64,000 nt of DNA from positions 1,426,001 through 1,490,000 of the forward strand of contig NZ_CP034444.1 of NCBI RefSeq assembly GCF_003952385.1, in the 5' to 3' direction. The first letter of the stretch is position 1, and each line of letters starts with the position of its first letter. The notes under the pieces were generated by a model, which was not told where the DNA came from, made no database searches, and was given only the letters and a program-made list of their open reading frames with translations. The DNA is from Mesorhizobium sp. M1D.F.Ca.ET.043.01.1.1. Its GTDB lineage: Bacteria > Pseudomonadota > Alphaproteobacteria > Rhizobiales > Rhizobiaceae. A program made the position numbers and the translations under genes. This document shows, piece after piece, positions 7,890-16,660 of this stretch.

Positions 7890-9374
7890 ATGGACGATGT
7901 CGTAATCGGGATCGACGCCTCGACGACGGCCGTGAAGGCGATCGCTTTCGCGCGTGACGGCACGGAGCTCTTCCAGGCACGCGAGACCTACCCGCTTTCC
8001 AATCCGGCGCCCGGCCATTTCGAGCAGGATGCCGAGCATTGGTGGACGGCGTTGCTGACGGCGCTGGGGAAGGTCGCCGACAAGATCGGCGCGGGGCGCG
8101 TGAAGGCGATCTCCATCGCCCATCAACGCGAGACCTTCACGCTGATCGACGACGCCGGCAAGCCGCTCATCCCCGCCATCCTGTGGCTCGACGAGCGCGC
8201 CCGCCGCCAGGTGGCGCGGCTTTCGCAAGAGCTTGGCCGCGAGGCGATCCGCGACTGGAGCGGCAAGCCGCCGGACCCGACGCCGGCGCTCTACGCCTTG
8301 GCCTGGCTGGTGGAGCATAAGCCGCCGGCGCTGACGGAAGCGGCAGCGCTGGTCGACGTGCATGCCTTCTTCGTCCACCGGCTCACCGGTCGGCTGATGA
8401 CCAGCACGGCGAGCGCCGATCCGCTCGGCCTGCTCGACATCGCCAACTGTACCTGGCATCCGCGGCTGGTCGAAGCGGCAGGCCTGCAAACTGGACAATT
8501 GCCGGAGTTGGCCGCCCCCGGCGCGGTCTGCGGCACGCTTTCGGAAGGGATCGCCGCGGCGACCGGTCTGAAGGCCGGCACGCCGGTCGTGGCCGGCGCC
8601 GGCGACGGCCAGGCCATGGGCCTCGGCATGGGCGTCTACGGCCCCGGCAAGAGCTATCTCTCGCTGGGCTCGGGCGTCGTCAGCGGCAACTATTCCGGCA
8701 CGGTCACGACATCGGATGCGTTCCGCACGCTGGTCTCGCCGACCGGCTCCGGCTTCATGCTGGAAACCGTGCTGCGCTCCGGCATGCAACTGGTCGACTG
8801 GATCGTGCGCACCACCGGCTCGCCTTCGGCCGCCGTACTGGAAAGGGCGGCGATGACGGTCGCCGCGGGCAGCGACGGCCTGCTCGTCTTGCCCTATTGG
8901 GCCGGTGTCATGAGCCCCTACTGGGACGGCGCGGCGCGCGGCGCGATCGTCGGCCTGTCGCTCGATCACGAGTCGAAACATCTCTTCCGCGCGGTGCTGG
9001 AAGGCATTGCCCTGGAGCAGGCGATTGCCACCGACGCGATGGAGGAACAGACCGGCAAGGCCGGCGCGATGATCGCGGCAGGCGGCGGCACCAATTCGAC
9101 GCTGCTGATGCAGATCATGGCGAGCGTGCTCGAGCGGCCGCTCTTGGTCTCGCCGGTCAACGAGGCGGCGGCGCTGGGTGCTGCCATGCTAGCGGCCTCG
9201 GCCATCGGCTGGTTCGCATCGCCGGAGGACGCGGCAAAGGCGATGGCCGCCCCGCCAGCGAGACAAGTCGATCCGGTCGAAGCGCTGGTGCCGATCTACC
9301 GCGCCCGCAAGGAAATCTACCGCGACCTCTATCACGCGACGCGAGACATCCACGCGCGGCTGGGTGCGGCCTGA
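7890..9374 (+). CDS. FGGY-family carbohydrate kinase
   Basis: A 494-residue kinase of the xylulokinase/glycerol-kinase family, which phosphorylates a sugar or polyol with ATP in the cytoplasm. The N-terminal phosphate-1 motif is GIDASTTAVKAIAF, the middle has LWLDERARRQ, and the C-terminal domain has the adenosine motif AAGGGTNSTLLMQIMASVL. The length is normal. The true substrate cannot be read from the sequence; xylulose, ribulose, erythritol and similar compounds are all handled by this family. The upstream ribosome site is weak, and most of the leader is the repeat element. Its partners are probably the upstream SAF oxidoreductase and the importer at 11225-14833. Confidence 0.88.
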   Translation: MDDVVIGIDASTTAVKAIAFARDGTELFQARETYPLSNPAPGHFEQDAEHWWTALLTALGKVADKIGAGRVKAISIAHQRETFTLIDDAGKPLIPAILWLDERARRQVARLSQELGREAIRDWSGKPPDPTPALYALAWLVEHKPPALTEAAALVDVHAFFVHRLTGRLMTSTASADPLGLLDIANCTWHPRLVEAAGLQTGQLPELAAPGAVCGTLSEGIAAATGLKAGTPVVAGAGDGQAMGLGMGVYGPGKSYLSLGSGVVSGNYSGTVTTSDAFRTLVSPTGSGFMLETVLRSGMQLVDWIVRTTGSPSAAVLERAAMTVAAGSDGLLVLPYWAGVMSPYWDGAARGAIVGLSLDHESKHLFRAVLEGIALEQAIATDAMEEQTGKAGAMIAAGGGTNSTLLMQIMASVLERPLLVSPVNEAAALGAAMLAASAIGWFASPEDAAKAMAAPPARQVDPVEALVPIYRARKEIYRDLYHATRDIHARLGAA

Positions 9375-9449
9375 AACCTGTGTGAAGCAACGCATTTTGC
9401 GTCTTGCCCTGCTGATGCTACGCTTCCGGCACGCGGCGGACGATTGCTC

Positions 9450-10037
9450 ATGACCACAGCCCTTCATCATGCGGCCCTCTTTTGGCTTGTCGCCTCGACG
9501 GCTATGCCTGTGCCGGCGCTTGCCGGCGACAAGCCGGCGTTCGAGCTTGCGCTCGACGTCGACCAGGACGGCACGATGGACCGCGCCGTGGTGATGCAGG
9601 ACGATGGTCCGGCCGACCTCTACATCTATCTGGGGACGGGAGCGGAAAAGCCCGGTCCTTCGCGAAAACCCGACTTCGCCAGGAATGCGCTGACCGAGGA
9701 CCGGGTCGTCGATCTCGAAGCCAAGGGCAAGGGATCGCTGGCGATCACGTCCTGCTTCGGCTGCGGTGCCAACAAATCGACGGAGGACACGCTGACCGTC
9801 GTCTATCGCAACGGCAGCTTCCTGGTCGGCGGCTACAGCCGCAGCTGGGACTGGGGCAACCGGAAGTCCGATGACACCGTAGAGACGATGCTCGGCGACT
9901 GCGACATCAACTACCTCACCGGCAAGGCCACGGCGTCCACGGATCTGGAAGAGGGCAAACCGGTCAAGGGCCGGTTCAAGCCCGTGTTGCTAAAAGACTG
10001 GTCCTACGAGAAGCGTCCCAAAATCTGCAGCTTCTGA
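9450..10037 (+). CDS. Hypothetical secreted protein
   Basis: A 195-residue protein of unknown function. Residues 1-27 are a Sec signal peptide (short N-region, hydrophobic core, cleavage near PALAG). The mature part opens with an Asp-rich turn LDVDQDGTMDRAVV, like the calcium-binding loops of FG-GAP/VCBS repeats, but only one such unit is clear. Four cysteines in the mature part (in CFGCG, GDCD and ICSF) could form periplasmic disulphides. ATG 9450 is preferred over TTG 9444. It ends 11 bases before the convergent SorC regulator gene. A link with the sugar locus is not evident. Confidence 0.7.
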   Translation: MTTALHHAALFWLVASTAMPVPALAGDKPAFELALDVDQDGTMDRAVVMQDDGPADLYIYLGTGAEKPGPSRKPDFARNALTEDRVVDLEAKGKGSLAITSCFGCGANKSTEDTLTVVYRNGSFLVGGYSRSWDWGNRKSDDTVETMLGDCDINYLTGKATASTDLEEGKPVKGRFKPVLLKDWSYEKRPKICSF

Positions 10038-10048
10038 TCCGGCGAACC

Positions 10049-11011
10049 TCAGCGGCTGAGCAGGCCCTTGGCCGCGTCCTCGTCGGTGATCAGCACAGAA
10101 ACCTTGGTGTTGGCAAGCGCGGCGCGCATGACGGCGATCTTCTCCTGCCCGCCCGAAACCAAGATGGTGGTCGGGATGTCGGAGAGGTCCTGCAGCGGAT
10201 AGGCGCAGACACGGCGATTGACCTCATGGTCGACCGTGCGGCCCTCGGCATCGATGAAATGGCAAAGGATGTCGCCGACCGCGCCGGCCGCCTGCAATTC
10301 CTCCAATTCGCTTGGCTTGATGAAGCCGTAGTTGGCGATCGGGCTGTCGTTGGAGAAGGAGCCGACGCTGAGCACGGCGATGTTGGCGCGCCTCGCCCTA
10401 AAGACGACGTCCTGGACACTGCGCTGGCTCATGAAGGCATCGCGCTGCTCCGGCCTGTCGGCATAGACTGGTACCGGCAAAAGGTAGCATTCGGCGCCGA
10501 TCTTCTCGGCGAATTCCCAGGCGCTCTCAGTCGGGTTGAGCGGCTGCGCGTGGGTCAGGCCGCCGAGCATCGAGACCACCGTGGTCCTGGCGATCGGCCG
10601 CCTGGGCAGTTCGTTGATGGCGAATTTCAACGTCCTGCCCCAGCCCAGCGCAATGACGTCGCCGGGATTGACATTGTCGGCAAGATAAGCGGCGGCGGCA
10701 TGGCCGATCATCAGCGGCGCGTTGCTCCTGTCGGCTGCCGACGGCACGACCACGGCGTGGCCAAGGCCGAAGCGCTGCTTCAGGCTTTCCTCCAATTGCA
10801 CGCATTCGACGACGCTGTCGCGAATGCGGAACTGGACAACACCCTCCTCGCGCGCGGCCGAGAGAATCCGGTGCACCTTGATGCGGCCGATACCGAGGAT
10901 CTCGGAGATCCGCTCCTGCGTCAGGCCTTCGACATAATAGTGCCAGGCGGCACGGGCCTTGAGCTCGGCATCCGGGAAGCGCGAGGCCTTCTCGTTCTCG
11001 ATCACCGCCAT
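10049..11011 (-). CDS. SorC/DeoR-type sugar-binding transcriptional regulator
   Basis: A 320-residue regulator. The N-terminal helix-turn-helix covers about residues 15-60 (YVEGLTQERISEILGIGRIK) and is followed by the SorC phosphosugar-binding domain (VIALGWGRTLKFAINELP). The domain resembles glucosamine-6-phosphate deaminase folds and senses a phosphorylated sugar. ATG 11011 has GGGAGG and AAAGG just upstream. The gene is divergent from the ribose-type importer and presumably controls it through the dyad at 11123-11156. The inducer is probably the product of the FGGY kinase, by inference. Confidence 0.9.
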   Translation of the reverse strand: MAVIENEKASRFPDAELKARAAWHYYVEGLTQERISEILGIGRIKVHRILSAAREEGVVQFRIRDSVVECVQLEESLKQRFGLGHAVVVPSAADRSNAPLMIGHAAAAYLADNVNPGDVIALGWGRTLKFAINELPRRPIARTTVVSMLGGLTHAQPLNPTESAWEFAEKIGAECYLLPVPVYADRPEQRDAFMSQRSVQDVVFRARRANIAVLSVGSFSNDSPIANYGFIKPSELEELQAAGAVGDILCHFIDAEGRTVDHEVNRRVCAYPLQDLSDIPTTILVSGGQEKIAVMRAALANTKVSVLITDEDAAKGLLSR

Positions 11012-11094
11012 CCTTTTGCCTCCCGCATGCGTTCGACTTTCCCTATGGCAAACCGTCGGTTGGCGCAAACCGCCGCCGAAAGCGTCAGCGGCAC

Positions 11095-11156
11095 TTGACA
11101 ATTTTCTGATGAACGTTTTAGCTGAACAAAATTGCATATCAAAGATAAATTGTTCA
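11095..11156 (+). promoter_or_regulatory. Promoter and SorC operator candidate for the importer operon
   Basis: A TTGACA -35 box stands at 11095-11100 with a weak -10 (TTAGCT, 11118-11123) 17 bases on. An inverted repeat TGAACAA (11123-11129) / TTGTTCA (11150-11156) overlaps the expected transcription start. The spacing and position suit a repressor-type operator for the divergent SorC regulator. The -10 match is poor, so the promoter itself is uncertain. Confidence 0.5.
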
Positions 11157-11224
11157 CAAGGGAGGATGCCTGGTGAACAGGAGCGGACGGCGAGGCGCGC
11201 CGGCTGGCTGACGGAGGAGACGAC

Positions 11225-12238
11225 GTGGCCGTGAGCAACGAGACGAGCGAGTTGAAGGCCGGCGCCGGTGCCGCGCGCGGCGCTTCCGGCGCAAAGCTTT
11301 CGGCCCTGTTTGCCGGAACGATGGGACCGCTGATCGGCCTGGCGCTTCTGTGCCTGGCGCTGGCGCTGACCACCGACACCTTCCTGACGGTCCGCAACAT
11401 CCTCAACGTGCTCGACCAGGTCACCGTGCTCGGCATCATGGCGATCGGCATGACGCTGGTCATCCTGATCGGCGGCATCGACCTTTCGGTCGGCTCGGTG
11501 CTGGCGCTGGCCTCGATGGTGATGGGCTACGTCGCCTACCCCGACTATCTCAATCTCGGCGTGCCCGTGGGCATTGCCGCGGCGCTCGTTGTCGCCGCCC
11601 TCTGCGGCCTGGTCTCGGGGCTGCTGGTGACGGTGACCAAGCTGCCGCCCTTCATCGCGACGCTCGCCATGATGTCGGTGGCGCGCGGCCTCGCCAACAT
11701 GATCACCGATGGCTCACAGATCGTGGGCTTCCCTGACTGGTTCACCAACCTGTCGATCGTACGCCATTTCGGCTTCCTGTCGGTCACCGTCGGGCTGATG
11801 ATCGTGCTGGCGATCGTCTTCGCCATCTTCCTCAACTATCGCGCCACCGGGCGCAGCCTTTACGCGATCGGCGGCAGCGCCGAGGTCGCCCGCCTCTCCG
11901 GCATTCCGGTGAAGTCGCTGACCAACTGGGTCTACGCGATTTGCGCTCTGCTGGCGGGACTGGCCGGCATCGTGCTCGCCGCCAGGCTCGATTCGGTGCA
12001 GCCGAGCTCGGGCGTCGGCTACGAGCTCGACACCATTGCCGCGGTGGTGATCGGCGGCGCCAGCCTTTCGGGCGGCATCGGCTCGATCGGCGGCACGGCG
12101 ATCGGTGTGCTGATCATCGGCGTGCTGCGCAACGGGCTCAACCTGCTCGGCGTCTCGCCCTTCATCCAGCAGGTGGTGATCGGCGTGGTGATCGCGCTCG
12201 CGGTCGCCACCGACACCTGGCGGCGCCGCAGGCAATAG
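11225..12238 (+). CDS. Sugar ABC transporter permease (RbsC type)
   Basis: A 337-residue inner-membrane permease of the ribose/xylose/galactose class, with about eight to ten hydrophobic helices. The family signature is visible in MTLVILIGGIDLSVGSVLAL and again in GGASLSGGIGSIGGTAIGVL. The start is GTG 11225, preceded by GGAGGAG. It is the first gene of a permease-binding protein-ATPase operon. The order is unusual only in that the permease comes first. The substrate is unknown; the linked kinase and dehydrogenases point to a pentose or polyol. Confidence 0.93.
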   Translation: MAVSNETSELKAGAGAARGASGAKLSALFAGTMGPLIGLALLCLALALTTDTFLTVRNILNVLDQVTVLGIMAIGMTLVILIGGIDLSVGSVLALASMVMGYVAYPDYLNLGVPVGIAAALVVAALCGLVSGLLVTVTKLPPFIATLAMMSVARGLANMITDGSQIVGFPDWFTNLSIVRHFGFLSVTVGLMIVLAIVFAIFLNYRATGRSLYAIGGSAEVARLSGIPVKSLTNWVYAICALLAGLAGIVLAARLDSVQPSSGVGYELDTIAAVVIGGASLSGGIGSIGGTAIGVLIIGVLRNGLNLLGVSPFIQQVVIGVVIALAVATDTWRRRRQ

Positions 12239-12241
12239 GGA

Positions 12242-12263
12242 TTCGCCCGGATGTGCGGGCGAA
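12242..12263. other. Intra-operon stem-loop between permease and binding protein
   Basis: TTCGCCCG (12242-12249) pairs with CGGGCGAA (12256-12263) over a six-base loop, with no thymine tract after it. Such hairpins upstream of binding-protein genes often protect the more abundant message from decay; that role is inferred here. Confidence 0.45.
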
Positions 12264-12352
12264 ACGGATCGGTCGATCCGAGACTGGACTGTCCGGCCGG
12301 GGGCGCCGCGATGCGCAGGCTGGACGGGATTGAACACCAACGGAGGAAAAAC

Positions 12353-13291
12353 ATGCTGACCAAACGTTCACTGCTGCTTGCGGCCGCAGCCATCGTCCCG
12401 CTACTCGGCCTGTCCGACGCCGCTTCGGCCAAGGACGCCAAGAAGCTCGGGCTTGCCGTCGCCAACCTGCAGGCGGACTTCTTCAACCAGATCAAGCAGT
12501 CGGTGGAAGCCTATGCCAAGGAGAAGGGCATCGAGGTCATCACCGTCGACGCCAAGGGCGACTCGGCAACGCAGGTCAGCCAGGTGCAGGACCTCGTCAC
12601 CCAGAACATCGACGCGCTGATCTACATCCCGGCCGGCGCCACCGCCGCGACCGTTCCGACCAAGACCGCCAAGGCTGCCAGCATCCCGGTGGTCAATGTC
12701 GACCGCAACGCCGACGGCGCGCCCGGCGACACCTTCATCGCCACCGACAGCGTCAATTCGGCCAAGGGCGTGTGCGACTACATCGCCAAGCAGGCCGGCG
12801 GCAAGGGCGAGATGGTGATCATCCATGGCCAGAAGGGCACGACACCGGAAGTCGACCGCTCCAAGGGCTGCGGCGAAGCGCTGAAGGCTTATCCGGACAT
12901 CAAGGTGGTCGGCGAGCTGTGGAGCGACCAGTGGCACCAGGACGAGGGCTTCAAGCTGGCGCAGGACCTGCTGCAGGCCCACCCGAACGTCTCGATCATC
13001 TTCGGCCAGGCCGACGCCCTGGCGCTGGGCGCCGCGCAGGCGGTCAAGGTCGCCAATCCCGACCACAAGATCTGGATCGCCGGCTTCGATGGCGACGTGG
13101 CCGCGCTGAAGGCGCTGAAGGACGGCGTGTTCGACGTGACAGCGACGCAGCAGACGCAGGGCATGGGCCGGCTCGCCGTCGACTCGGCGGTCAAGCTGGT
13201 GGCCGGCGACAAGCTGCCCGCCGATCAGTTGCAGGACGCGACGCTGACCACCAAGGACAATGTCGCGCAGTTCATCGAGAAGCACCCCTGA
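12353..13291 (+). CDS. Sugar ABC transporter substrate-binding protein (RbsB type)
   Basis: A 312-residue periplasmic protein of the ribose-binding class (Peripla_BP_4). Residues 1-25 are a Sec signal peptide ending ASAKDA. The mature protein begins with the typical strand KLGLAVANLQADFFNQIKQS and contains DALIYIPAGATAATVPTKTA and the hinge region NVDRNADG. ATG 12353 has CGGAGGA at the correct distance. It sits between permease and ATPase genes in one operon. The predicted ligand is a small sugar or polyol; no binding residue can be assigned with certainty. Confidence 0.92.
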   Translation: MLTKRSLLLAAAAIVPLLGLSDAASAKDAKKLGLAVANLQADFFNQIKQSVEAYAKEKGIEVITVDAKGDSATQVSQVQDLVTQNIDALIYIPAGATAATVPTKTAKAASIPVVNVDRNADGAPGDTFIATDSVNSAKGVCDYIAKQAGGKGEMVIIHGQKGTTPEVDRSKGCGEALKAYPDIKVVGELWSDQWHQDEGFKLAQDLLQAHPNVSIIFGQADALALGAAQAVKVANPDHKIWIAGFDGDVAALKALKDGVFDVTATQQTQGMGRLAVDSAVKLVAGDKLPADQLQDATLTTKDNVAQFIEKHP

Positions 13292-13324
13292 GGGCAAGCC
13301 AGCCGAGACCTGAAGAGCGCCACG

Positions 13325-14833
13325 ATGTCCCCTGATCCTCACACCGGCGGGAGCCCGCATAACGGGCTCTTCGTCAACGGGCTGAGCAAGAGCTACGGAC
13401 CTGTGCAGGTCCTGGCCGATGCGAGCTTCGAGGTGCGGCCGGGCGAGGTCGTGGCGCTGCTCGGCGAAAACGGCGCTGGCAAGTCGACCGTCTCGAACAT
13501 CATCGCCGGCTCGACCAAGCCCGACGCCGGTACCATCATCTGGCGGGGGAAGCCCTACTCCCCCGCCAACCCCGCCGCGGCCATCGAGGCCGGGGTCGGC
13601 ATGATCCATCAGGAATTGAAGCTGCTGCCGGACCTGTCGGTGGCGGAGAACGTCTATGTCGGGCGCCTGCCGATGCGCGGCGGCCGCATCGACCGCGTGA
13701 CCATGAACGCGAAAGCCTCGGCGCAGTTGAAGCGCCTCGGCCTCGACGTCTCGCCGGAACGCAAGGTGCGCACGCTGCGCGTCGCGGCCCAGCAGCAGGT
13801 CGAGATCGCCAAGGCGCTGACACTGAACGCCGAGCTTTTGATCCTCGACGAGCCGACAGCGGCGCTTGGCGGCGAGGAGACGGAGCTGCTCTTCCAGCAG
13901 ATCCGCAAGCTCAAGGCCGAAGGCATGTCCTTCATCTATATCAGCCACCGCCTCGACGAGATCGCGCAGATCGCCGATCGCGTGGTGGTGATGCGCGACG
14001 GCCGCATCGTCGCCCGGCACGAGCGCGCCGATATCCCGGTGCGCACCGTGGTCGAGCAGATGGTCGGCCGCAGCGTCGAGCGCATGTTCCCGAGGCTGTC
14101 GGCGCCGGGCGTGGAAACGGTGCTCGAGGTCGAGAACCTGTCCTCGCCGGAGCGCAGCTTCAACAACGTTTCCTTCTCGGTGAAATCGGGCGAGATCCTC
14201 GGCATCGCCGGGCTGATCGGCGCCGGCCGCACCGAGCTGGTGCGGGCGATCGCCGGCGCCGATCCGATCTCGTCCGGCGCGGTGCGCGTCGCCGGCCAGG
14301 CAGTCCGCCTCAGCGGCCCGGCGGCGGCAATCAGGGCCGGCGTCGTGCTGGTGCCGGAAGACCGCAAGGAACAGGGTGTGGTGCTGGAACAGACGATCGG
14401 CGAGAACCTCGCGATCGGCAATTTCGACCATGTCGCGCCGAAGGGTTGGGTGTTTCCCAGAGCGGTGCAGAGATTTGCCGAGGCCGGGATCAGTCGGCTC
14501 GGCGTCAAGGGACGGCCGAATCAGGCCGTCGGCAAGCTGTCGGGCGGCAACCAGCAGAAGGTGATCATCGCCAAATGGGTGTCGCGGCCGCCCAGGGTGT
14601 TCATCCTCGACGAGCCGACGCGAGGCATCGATGTCGGCGCGCGCGCGGCGATCTACGACGTGATCGCCGACCTTGCCCGCTCTGGCATGGCGGTGGTGGT
14701 GGTGAGCTCGGATCTGGAGGAAGTGCTGGGGCTTTCGCACCGCGTGCTGGTGCTGAGCCGCGGTCGCCAGCGCGGCATCCTCGATCGCGATGAGGCAAGC
14801 AATATCGCCGTCATGGAACTCGCCACGAGCTGA
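13325..14833 (+). CDS. Sugar ABC transporter ATP-binding protein (RbsA type)
   Basis: A 502-residue duplicated ATPase. The first domain has Walker A LLGENGAGKST and Walker B LLILDEPTAALGG; the second has the family's degenerate loop GLIGAGRTEL, signature LSGGNQQKV and LDEPTRGIDVGARA. The degenerate second Walker A is normal for RbsA/XylG proteins. It completes the importer begun at 11225 and lies 33 bases after the binding protein. A strong hairpin after the gene separates it from the dehydrogenase genes. Confidence 0.93.
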   Translation: MSPDPHTGGSPHNGLFVNGLSKSYGPVQVLADASFEVRPGEVVALLGENGAGKSTVSNIIAGSTKPDAGTIIWRGKPYSPANPAAAIEAGVGMIHQELKLLPDLSVAENVYVGRLPMRGGRIDRVTMNAKASAQLKRLGLDVSPERKVRTLRVAAQQQVEIAKALTLNAELLILDEPTAALGGEETELLFQQIRKLKAEGMSFIYISHRLDEIAQIADRVVVMRDGRIVARHERADIPVRTVVEQMVGRSVERMFPRLSAPGVETVLEVENLSSPERSFNNVSFSVKSGEILGIAGLIGAGRTELVRAIAGADPISSGAVRVAGQAVRLSGPAAAIRAGVVLVPEDRKEQGVVLEQTIGENLAIGNFDHVAPKGWVFPRAVQRFAEAGISRLGVKGRPNQAVGKLSGGNQQKVIIAKWVSRPPRVFILDEPTRGIDVGARAAIYDVIADLARSGMAVVVVSSDLEEVLGLSHRVLVLSRGRQRGILDRDEASNIAVMELATS

Positions 14834-14892
14834 GACACGGCGGATGGGAACAAAGCGCAGCAGGTGATACCCTCCCAGGCACCGGACCGCGC

Positions 14893-14917
14893 GGGGCGCC
14901 AGCAGGACTGGCGCCCC
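14893..14917 (+). terminator. GC-rich hairpin between importer and dehydrogenases
   Basis: GGGGCGCCAG (14893-14902) and CTGGCGCCCC (14908-14917) form a perfect ten-pair stem with a five-base loop, followed by TTC and no long thymine run. It may attenuate transcription into the dehydrogenase genes or stabilise the upstream message. The next gene has its own good ribosome site (GGAGAGGG) right after it. Confidence 0.55.
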
Positions 14918-14940
14918 TTCATCTGAGGAGAGGGAAAAAG

Positions 14941-15705
14941 ATGAAACTGTTCGATCTTCACGGCGACGTAGCCTTGGTGACCGGCGCCGGCAGCGGCATC
15001 GGCCAGTCGATCGCCATCGGGCTGGCGGAAGCCGGGGCCGACGTCGCCTGCTTCGGCCACAGCTCGAAAGGCGGGCTGGACGAGACGGCCGGCAAGATCA
15101 AGGCGCTCGGCCGCAAGGCGCTGGTGCTGACCGGCACGGTGACGTCGGAGAGCGATCTCACGGCGGCGATCGAGCGCACGGAAAAGGAGCTCGGCGCGCT
15201 GACGATCGCCGTCAACAATGCCGGCATCGCCGGCGCCGAACCCGCCGAGACGCTACCGCTGGAGAAATGGCAGAAGCTCTACGACGTCAATGTCGGCGGC
15301 GTGTTTTTGTCCTGCCAGGCCGAGGCGCGCGTCATGCTGCCGCGCCGCAAGGGCTCGATCATCAACATCGCCTCGATGTCCGGCTCGATCGTCAACCGCG
15401 GCCTGACGCAGGCGCACTACAATTCGTCGAAGGCGGCGGTGATCCATATGTCGAAGAGCCTCGCCATGGAGTGGGCCGATCGCGGCCTGCGCGTCAACGT
15501 CGTCAGCCCGGGCTATACGCTGACGCCGATGAACAAGCGGCCGGAGGTGGCCGAGCAGATAAAAATCTTCAAGCGCGACACGCCGATGGGCCGCATGGCG
15601 ACGCCGGAAGAAATGGTCGGGCCGACCGTGTTCCTGGCGAGCCGCGCCGCGAGTTTCGTCACCGGCGTCGACCTCATCGTCGATGGCGGCTTCGTCTGCT
15701 GGTAG
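14941..15705 (+). CDS. Short-chain dehydrogenase/reductase (KduD-like)
   Basis: A 254-residue classical SDR, NAD(P)-dependent. Cofactor motif TGAGSGIGQSIA at residues 16-27, NNAG near 92-95, catalytic Ser in ASMSGSIV and Tyr-Lys in HYNSSKAAV. The pattern PGYTLTPMNKRPEV after the active site is typical of the 2-deoxygluconate/gluconate dehydrogenase branch. It probably oxidises a hydroxyl of the imported sugar or polyol. It sits in the same transcription unit as the importer and is followed ten bases later by a second SDR. The substrate is inferred only by context. Confidence 0.85.
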   Translation: MKLFDLHGDVALVTGAGSGIGQSIAIGLAEAGADVACFGHSSKGGLDETAGKIKALGRKALVLTGTVTSESDLTAAIERTEKELGALTIAVNNAGIAGAEPAETLPLEKWQKLYDVNVGGVFLSCQAEARVMLPRRKGSIINIASMSGSIVNRGLTQAHYNSSKAAVIHMSKSLAMEWADRGLRVNVVSPGYTLTPMNKRPEVAEQIKIFKRDTPMGRMATPEEMVGPTVFLASRAASFVTGVDLIVDGGFVCW

Positions 15706-15714
15706 GGAGAGAAG

Positions 15715-16500
15715 ATGCAGAAGCGTTTTGAGGGAAAGACAGCGGTCGTCACGGGCGCCAGCGGCGGCATCGGCGCCGCCATGGCAAAACGCTTCGCGAC
15801 GGAGGGTGCGGCGGTCGTGGTCAGCGCCATCGATCCGCGCGTCGACGAGGTCGCCGCCGACCTGAAGGCCGCGGGTGCGAAGGTCGCCTCGATGCGCATG
15901 GACGTGACGAAGAAGGACGAGGTCGCAGCCCTTTACGATCTCGCCGAAAAGGAATTCGGCCGCGTCGACATTTCCATTCAGAACGCCGGCGTCATCACCA
16001 TCGCCAGGATCGAAGCGATGACGGAAGCCGAGTGGGACAAGGTGATGGCGGTGAACACCAAGGGCGTGTTCCTGTGCTGCCAGGAAGCGATCCTGCGCAT
16101 GCGCAGGCATGGTGAAGGCGGCCGGCTGATCAACACCGCGTCGGGCCAGGCGCGGCAGGGTTTCATCTACACGCCGCATTACGCGGCCTCGAAGTTCGGC
16201 GTCGTCGGCATCACCCAGAGCCTCGCCAAGGAAGTGGCCAAGGAGAAGATCACCGTCAACGCCATATGCCCCGGCATCATCGACACCGACATGTGGGCCT
16301 ATAACGACACCGCCTGGGGCAAGCTGCTCGGCGACTACAAGCCGGGCGAGCTGATGGCTGAATGGGTAAAGACCATCCCGATGGGCCGAGCCGGCAGCGG
16401 CGAGGACGTTTCGGGCCTCGTCAGCTTCCTCGCCAGCGACGACGCGGCCTACATCACCGGACAGACCATCAATGTCGACGGCGGCCTGATCATGTCGTGA
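15715..16500 (+). CDS. Short-chain dehydrogenase (polyol dehydrogenase-like)
   Basis: A 261-residue classical SDR. Cofactor motif TGASGGIGAAMA near the N-terminus, QNAG in place of the usual NNAG, catalytic Ser in NTASGQARQG, and YAASK. The segment GIIDTDMWAYNDTAWGKLL resembles sorbitol/galactitol and butanediol dehydrogenases, so a polyol substrate is likely. It is the last gene of the operon and is followed by two strong hairpins. With the preceding SDR it could carry out successive or alternative oxidations feeding the FGGY kinase. Confidence 0.85.
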   Translation: MQKRFEGKTAVVTGASGGIGAAMAKRFATEGAAVVVSAIDPRVDEVAADLKAAGAKVASMRMDVTKKDEVAALYDLAEKEFGRVDISIQNAGVITIARIEAMTEAEWDKVMAVNTKGVFLCCQEAILRMRRHGEGGRLINTASGQARQGFIYTPHYAASKFGVVGITQSLAKEVAKEKITVNAICPGIIDTDMWAYNDTAWGKLLGDYKPGELMAEWVKTIPMGRAGSGEDVSGLVSFLASDDAAYITGQTINVDGGLIMS

Positions 16501-16568
16501 GTCAGCCGACAATGCCTTGAGGCGCAGGCGGCGCCAGCCTCCCTTCCATCGCGCATCCCGAGGACCTC

Positions 16569-16644
16569 GGGTGACGGCTGATTTCCGCACGCCGTCACCC
16601 TGATACATATCATCCGCCACCAGCTTTCGCCGATGGCGGATGAT
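16569..16644. terminator. Double hairpin between converging SDR and RND genes
   Basis: The first stem is GGGTGACGGC (16569-16578) / GCCGTCACCC (16591-16600), ten perfect pairs. The second is ATCATCCGCCA (16609-16619) / TGGCGGATGAT (16634-16644), eleven perfect pairs. They lie between two convergent genes and probably act as a bidirectional terminator, although there is no thymine tract. Confidence 0.6.
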
Positions 16645-16660
16645 GCGAGGTTGCCACCTT

